A stretch of 14,549 nucleotides of DNA from Thermoleophilaceae bacterium. Lineage in GTDB: Bacteria > Actinomycetota > Thermoleophilia > Solirubrobacterales > Thermoleophilaceae. The DNA is taken from NCBI GenBank assembly GCA_013813135.1, contig JACCSF010000127.1, forward strand, positions 1 to 14,549, written 5' to 3'. Below the pieces are notes generated by a model. That model was not told the origin of the DNA and made no database searches. It saw nothing but the letters and a program-made list of their open reading frames with translations. A program made the position numbers and the translations under genes. Positions 11,027-14,549 of the stretch are shown one piece after another (position 1 is the stretch's first letter; the number at the start of each line of letters is the position of its first letter).

Positions 11027-11688
11027 GCGTGGGCGAGCCGCCGCCGGCCCTCGGGGCACATCCGCCGCAGGGGGCACTCGGGGCAATTCGGCGCACGGGC
11101 CACGCAGGTACGACGACCGTGGCGGATCAGCAGCACGTGGGCCTCGTAGGCGAACTCGCCGTCGTCGCCCACGAGGCGGGACAGCTCGTCGTGGGCCTTG
11201 ACCAGCGGAGTCTTCTCAGACCAGAGGCCGAGGCGCCCGCCGACGCGGTAGACGTGGGTGTCGACCGGCACGTCCGGACGCCCGAACGAGAACAGCAGCA
11301 CGCACGCGGCGGTCTTGCGTCCGACGCCCGGCAGCGCGCAGAGGTAGGCGCGCGCCTCGTCGAGCGGAGCGCGCTCGAGCCAGAGCAGGTCGTCCTCGCC
11401 GATCGCCTCGAGGATCTGCCTGATCCGGACCGACTTGGTCGGCGCCAGCCCGCCCGGACGGATCGCGTCCTCGATCTCCTCGAAGGGCGCCTCGCGCACC
11501 GCGTCCCACGACGGGAAGCGGTCACGCAGACGGAAGTAGGCGACGTCGCGGTTTCGGTCGTTGGTGTTCTGCGACAGGACGGTGAGCACCAGCTCGTCGA
11601 CGGGCGCGCGGTGCGGCCGCAGCGCCGGCCGGCCGTACTCGTTGGCGAGCCTGTTGGTGATCCGGCGCAGCCTGGGACGGTCGGCCAT
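11023..11688 (-). CDS. nth: Endonuclease III, base-excision repair glycosylase/AP lyase
   Basis: A 221-residue protein of the HhH-GPD superfamily. The helix-hairpin-helix LPGVGRKTA is at 119-127, with catalytic Lys at 125. VDTHVYRV (142-149) carries the catalytic Asp at 143. A [4Fe-4S] cluster site C-x6-C-x2-C-x5-C is complete at 195, 202, 205 and 211. Nth removes oxidised pyrimidines and cuts at abasic sites. The protein is slightly longer than the 211-residue E. coli enzyme and of the broad archaeal/actinobacterial type (LSQNTNDRNRD). Start ATG 11688 lies in CCATGG and fits the family N-terminus; a longer start at 11751 adds 21 unlikely residues. TACCAT (minus strand, 11702-11697) lies 8 bases upstream and may be a -10 for a leaderless transcript. 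It is the first gene of the three-gene operon. Confidence 0.93.
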   Translation of the reverse strand: MADRPRLRRITNRLANEYGRPALRPHRAPVDELVLTVLSQNTNDRNRDVAYFRLRDRFPSWDAVREAPFEEIEDAIRPGGLAPTKSVRIRQILEAIGEDDLLWLERAPLDEARAYLCALPGVGRKTAACVLLFSFGRPDVPVDTHVYRVGGRLGLWSEKTPLVKAHDELSRLVGDDGEFAYEAHVLLIRHGRRTCVARAPNCPECPLRRMCPEGRRRLAHA

Positions 11689-11701
11689 GGCCGCGGATGG
11701 T

Positions 11702-12481
11702 ATGAACCGCCCGGTGGAGATTGCGGAGCGCCATAGCCGGATCGCGGGCATCGACGTGCATTGGCGCCAGGCCGGCGAGGCTTCGATCCTCTACCTGCAC
11801 GGGGTTCCGGCCGCCGGCTGGCAGTGGGAGCCGTTCCTGGCACGCACCGGCGGGATAGCGCCCGACCTGCCCGGCTTCGGGCGCTCCGACAAGCCGGGCG
11901 ACTTCGACTACACGATCCCGGGATACGACCGCTTCCTCGAGGCCTTCTGCGACGAGCTTGGCCTGGAGCGGGTCACGCTCGTCATGCACGACTGGGGCTC
12001 GGTTGGGCTCGCCTTCGCGCAGCGCTTGCCCGACCGCGTCGAGCGCCTGGTGCTGACCTCGGTGGTGCCGTTCGTGGGCGGCTACCGCTGGCACCGCGTG
12101 GCGCGGGCGTGGCGCACGCCGCTCTTGGGCGAGCTTGCGATGGGGTTCACCACACGCTTCAGCTTCCGCCGCTCGCTGCCCGCGGAGATCGCCAACCGCG
12201 CCTACGACGAGTTCGACCACGGCACGCAACGGGCGGTGCTGCGCCTCTACCGCGCCTCCCCGCCGGAGGTGCTGGCGAGGCACGGCGAGCGCCTCGGCGA
12301 GCTGCGCTGCCCGGCGCTGGTGGAGTGGCCCACGCGCGACCCGTACATCGGCACGCAGTTCGGCGAGCGGCTCGCGAACGCGCTCGGCGGAGACGCGCAC
12401 CTCGAGCTGGTCGACGCCGGTCACTATGCGTGGCTGGAGCGGCCCGAGCTGATCGACCGCGTGGCCCGCTTCGTCAAGTAG
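11702..12481 (+). CDS. Alpha/beta hydrolase, haloalkane dehalogenase/epoxide hydrolase type
   Basis: About 259 residues with the alpha/beta hydrolase fold. HGVP at 33-36 gives the oxyanion hole. The nucleophile elbow MHDWGSVG (95-102) has Asp at 97 rather than Ser, followed by Trp, as in haloalkane dehalogenases and epoxide hydrolases. A helical cap covers about 125-190. Likely acid Asp213 (WPTRDPYIG) and His241 (DAGHYAWLE) complete the triad. The Asp makes esterase or lipase activity unlikely; which of the two reactions applies cannot be decided. The start is uncertain: in-frame ATG 11687 (overlapping the nth start on the other strand), ATG 11702, or GTG 11714. I use 11702 because the N-terminal length then suits the family. 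No Shine-Dalgarno is seen. The membrane-protein gene follows after 13 bases and may be co-transcribed. Confidence 0.85.
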   Translation: MNRPVEIAERHSRIAGIDVHWRQAGEASILYLHGVPAAGWQWEPFLARTGGIAPDLPGFGRSDKPGDFDYTIPGYDRFLEAFCDELGLERVTLVMHDWGSVGLAFAQRLPDRVERLVLTSVVPFVGGYRWHRVARAWRTPLLGELAMGFTTRFSFRRSLPAEIANRAYDEFDHGTQRAVLRLYRASPPEVLARHGERLGELRCPALVEWPTRDPYIGTQFGERLANALGGDAHLELVDAGHYAWLERPELIDRVARFVK

Positions 12482-12494
12482 CCTTCCCTTCGCC

Positions 12495-14192
12495 GTGCTC
12501 CGCGCCGCTACCACGGCGCCTAAGAGCGCCCCTGTCCGCCAGCAAGCTCCGCGTCGTCGCGGACGCTTCGCGCGTGATCGTCCGCCCGCCGGTCGCTGGT
12601 ACACCCGCGTCGACTGGTGGCACGTCGCGCCGGTGGCGATAGCCGTCCTGTTCGCGATCGCCTACCTGGTCTGGCAGCCGCGCACCGTCGACCTCGCCGC
12701 GCACACCTTCCGCGCCGACCTGTTCGGCAGGGAGGGCTTCACGATCTGGAACGGGCAGTGGTACGGCGGCCACCACACACCGGCCTACTCGATCATCTCG
12801 CCGCCGCTCGCCTGGCTGCTGAGCCCGCCCGTCGCGCTCGCGCTGGCCGCGGTCGCGTGCGCCGCGCTCTTCCCCCCGCTGGCCCGCGGCGCCTTCGGCG
12901 AGCAGAGCGCGCGCTGGGGATCGATCTGGTTCGGCATCGGCAGCGCCACGCTCCTGTTCACCGCGCGGCTGCCGTTCGCGATCGGGGTGGCCTTCGGCCT
13001 GGCTGCGCTGCTCGCCCTCCAGCGCCGCCGTTACGGATGGGCGATCGTCTTCGCCATCCTGTCGCCGCTCGGCAGTCCCGTGGCCGGCCTCTTCCTCGCT
13101 ATGGCGGGAGCGGCGGTGGCGCTCGGAGCGAACGGCGACCGCGCCAAGCGGCTCGAGGGCCTCGCGATCGCGGCCGCCGCGTTCATTCCGCCCGCCTTCC
13201 TGTCCTGGGCCTTCCCCGAGGGCGGCTGGGCGCCGTTCCCGACCTCGGCCTACCTGCCGATCCCGCTGTTCGCGCTCGCCTGCCTGATCGTGCTGCCGCG
13301 CGAGGAGCGCGTGCTGCGCTGGGGCGTGGCGCTGTACGGGCTCGGTGCCACGCTGGCGCTGCCGCTGGAGACGCCGATGGGCGGCAACGCCGTGCGCCTG
13401 GGCGCCCTGCTCGGGGGGCCGGTGCTGCTGTGCGCGCTCTGGGGGAGGCCGATCCTGCGCAACCCGTGGACGGCCCCGTTCCTTGCCGCGGGCTTCGCCG
13501 CGCTCGCCTTCTGGATGTGGTCGCCGGCCGTCCGCGACGTGATCAAGTACATCGAGGACCCGGCCGCCAAGTCCGACTACTTCGAGCCGCTGCGGCAGTT
13601 CCTCTACACGCTGCCCGATCAGCGCCGCATCGAGATCCCCTTCACGCGCAGCCACTGGGAGGGCGCCGAGATCGCGCCGGAGGTGCCGCTCGCGCGCGGC
13701 TGGCTGCGCCAGCTCGACACCGGTCTGAACCCGATCTTCTACAAGGGCCAGATCAACCGGCTCGCCTACGCGAGCTGGCTGGCGGACAACGCCGTGCGCT
13801 ACGTCGCGCTGCCCAGCGCTAAGCCCGACAAAAGCTCCTACGGCGAGCGCGCGCTGATCGAAAAGGGGCTGCCCTACCTGCGCCTGCGCTGGAAATCGGA
13901 CGACTGGCGCGTGTACGAGGTGCTGCTGCCGGCGCCGATCGCGATCCCGCAGGGGGACGCCCGCATCGTGCTCGAGCAGCTCGGCTCGGACGAGTTGCTG
14001 CTCGACGTCAAGAAGCCGGGCGAGGCGATCGTCAAGGTGCGCTGGACGCCGTACTGGTTCGCCTCAAACGCCTGCGTGGAGTCCCACGGCGACTGGACGC
14101 GGGTGATCGCGGACAAGGTCGGCTTCGTGCGGCTGTCGACGCGCTTCTCGCCCGAGCGGCTGTTCTCACGCGGCCGTCGCTGCGACGACTGA
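12495..14192 (+). CDS. Large polytopic membrane protein of unknown function, GT-C/PTPS-related-like
   Basis: A 565-residue protein. Residues 1-40 are basic and Pro/Arg-rich (cytoplasmic side expected). From about 43 to 350 there are some nine or ten hydrophobic segments. The last 210 residues are soluble and contain FTRSHWEGAEIAPEVPLARGW and a Cys near 532. The first extracytoplasmic loop (VDLAAHTFRADLFGREGFTIWNGQWYGG, with IISPPLAWLLSP after it) resembles the entry loop of GT-C-like membrane proteins sometimes called 6-pyruvoyl-tetrahydropterin-synthase-related. That suggests, but does not show, transfer of a lipid-linked sugar. No catalytic motif is certain. GTG 12495 lies 13 bases after the hydrolase stop, with no Shine-Dalgarno. 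The gene ends 127 bases before the cold-shock gene. Confidence 0.8.
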   Translation: MLRAATTAPKSAPVRQQAPRRRGRFARDRPPAGRWYTRVDWWHVAPVAIAVLFAIAYLVWQPRTVDLAAHTFRADLFGREGFTIWNGQWYGGHHTPAYSIISPPLAWLLSPPVALALAAVACAALFPPLARGAFGEQSARWGSIWFGIGSATLLFTARLPFAIGVAFGLAALLALQRRRYGWAIVFAILSPLGSPVAGLFLAMAGAAVALGANGDRAKRLEGLAIAAAAFIPPAFLSWAFPEGGWAPFPTSAYLPIPLFALACLIVLPREERVLRWGVALYGLGATLALPLETPMGGNAVRLGALLGGPVLLCALWGRPILRNPWTAPFLAAGFAALAFWMWSPAVRDVIKYIEDPAAKSDYFEPLRQFLYTLPDQRRIEIPFTRSHWEGAEIAPEVPLARGWLRQLDTGLNPIFYKGQINRLAYASWLADNAVRYVALPSAKPDKSSYGERALIEKGLPYLRLRWKSDDWRVYEVLLPAPIAIPQGDARIVLEQLGSDELLLDVKKPGEAIVKVRWTPYWFASNACVESHGDWTRVIADKVGFVRLSTRFSPERLFSRGRRCDD

Positions 14193-14204
14193 GCATCCGG
14201 TGCT

Positions 14205-14239
14205 ACCGTTCGATCGGTCCAGTCAAGGTGGCTGGATCG
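14205..14239 (+). other. Hairpin-forming leader of the cold-shock gene
   Basis: CGGTCCAG (14215-14222) can pair with CTGGATCG (14232-14239), an 8-bp stem with one G-U pair around a 9-base loop. The same CGGT can instead pair with ACCG at 14205-14208 in a weaker 4-bp hairpin, so the two structures exclude each other. No U-tract follows, so it is a poor terminator for the upstream gene. Cold-shock genes often have long structured leaders; a regulatory role is inference. Confidence 0.35.
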
Positions 14240-14265
14240 CAGACAAGTAGTGCCAGCGCTCGCAG

Positions 14266-14280
14266 TAGTTGCTTAGTTGC
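14266..14280 (+). repeat. Tandem TAGTTGC pair in the cold-shock leader
   Basis: TAGTTGC occurs at 14266-14272 and again at 14274-14280, an 8-base period, about 40 bases before the start codon. It may be chance or part of a leader element. Confidence 0.25.
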
Positions 14281-14310
14281 ACCTTCCGCGTCCGCAGCAC
14301 ATCACACGTG

Positions 14311-14315
14311 GGAGG
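14311..14315 (+). promoter_or_regulatory. Shine-Dalgarno of the cold-shock gene
   Basis: GGAGG lies 4 bases before ATG 14320 and fixes this start over an in-frame upstream ATG at 14269. It is the strongest ribosome site on the plus strand in the window; the other plus-strand genes have none or weak ones. Confidence 0.8.
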
Positions 14316-14319
14316 ACCC

Positions 14320-14523
14320 ATGGCAACTGGAACCGTTAAGTGGTTCAGCGACGACAAGGGCTTCGGCTTCGTCACTCCGGACGAGCCCGGCAAGGACCTG
14401 TTCGTGCATCACACCGACATCGACGGCGAGGGCTTCCGCTCACTCGCCGAAGGCGCGCGGGTGGAGTACGAGGCTCAGCCGGGCGACAAGGGCCCCAAGG
14501 CCACCAACGTCCGCACCATCTAA
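14320..14523 (+). CDS. Cold-shock protein, CspA family
   Basis: A 67-residue single cold-shock domain of normal length, complete from MATGTVKWFS to NVRTI. RNP-1 KGFGFV is at 13-18 and RNP-2 LFVHH at 27-31, giving the aromatic surface that binds single-stranded RNA and DNA. It would act as an RNA chaperone in the cytoplasm. The gene has a good Shine-Dalgarno, no close downstream partner in the window and a 127-bp upstream region with hairpin potential. Codon use matches the neighbours. Confidence 0.97.
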   Translation: MATGTVKWFSDDKGFGFVTPDEPGKDLFVHHTDIDGEGFRSLAEGARVEYEAQPGDKGPKATNVRTI

Positions 14524-14528
14524 TGGCA

Positions 14529-14549
14529 GGGGGGGGGGGGGGGGGGGGG
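14529..14549. other. Terminal 21-base G run, likely artefact
   Basis: The window ends in 21 consecutive G. Nothing else in the window has such a homopolymer. Two-colour sequencing reads no signal as G, so a contig end of this kind is probably technical. True sequence may stop near 14528. Confidence 0.8.

Noticed and set aside
12474..13655. 393-residue minus-strand frame opposite the large membrane protein
   Set aside because: Glu/Arg/Gln-rich antisense translation typical of GC-rich membrane genes; the plus strand has clear transmembrane helices and the right codon pattern.
14205..14218. GTTCGATC resembling a tRNA T-loop before the cold-shock gene
   Set aside because: The stem is only 4 bp, the loop is 6 bases, and no acceptor, D or anticodon arm is present nearby.

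Overview
The window is high-GC DNA with strong G/C bias at third codon positions. It carries the actinobacterial heat-shock order dnaK-grpE-dnaJ-hspR, so the source is most likely an actinobacterium. A deep lineage such as Thermoleophilia (Solirubrobacter-like) is an inference from gene style, not proven. The last 21 bases are a pure G run, which looks like a sequencing or contig-end artefact.

Region 1 (1-8278) is a protein quality-control block on the minus strand. dnaK (8162-6237), grpE, dnaJ and hspR are packed with 0-4 bases between genes. A large Clp AAA+ unfoldase gene (2502-34) lies further downstream on the same strand. It sits where clpB might be expected, but the protein looks like a hybrid: ClpB-like front half, ClpC-like middle and back half with a candidate ClpP-docking LGF loop. 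Between hspR and clp, on the opposite strand, is a secreted clan GH-A-type glycoside hydrolase gene that ends head-on inside hspR's stop codon. The dnaK and clp promoters share a module with identical spacing: a -10-like hexamer, 4 bases, then CTTAGATTT. In front of dnaK this is one arm of a 29-bp inverted repeat that is neither CIRCE nor the classical HAIR operator. It is a candidate site for the HspR encoded here. A small interrupted reading frame (2715-2531) lies just upstream of clp.

Region 2 (8279-8830) is an FKBP-type prolyl isomerase lipoprotein, divergent from dnaK with a 116-bp shared intergenic region. It adds an extracytoplasmic folding factor next to the cytoplasmic chaperones.

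Region 3 (8842-11688, minus strand) is a compact operon: endonuclease III (nth), an EamA/DMT-type transporter, and a polytopic GT-C-type membrane protein resembling the ALG10 family. The genes are joined by a 4-bp overlap and a 1-bp gap.

Region 4 (11687-14192, plus strand) holds a haloalkane dehalogenase/epoxide hydrolase-type alpha/beta hydrolase, whose possible start overlaps the nth start on the other strand. It is followed after 13 bases by a large uncharacterised multi-spanning membrane protein.

Region 5 (14193-14549) is a small cold-shock protein gene with a 127-bp upstream region capable of hairpins, then the terminal G run.

I see no tRNA, rRNA, CRISPR array, insertion sequence or phage gene. 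The most interesting material is the hybrid Clp, the shared chaperone operator and the small broken gene upstream of clp.
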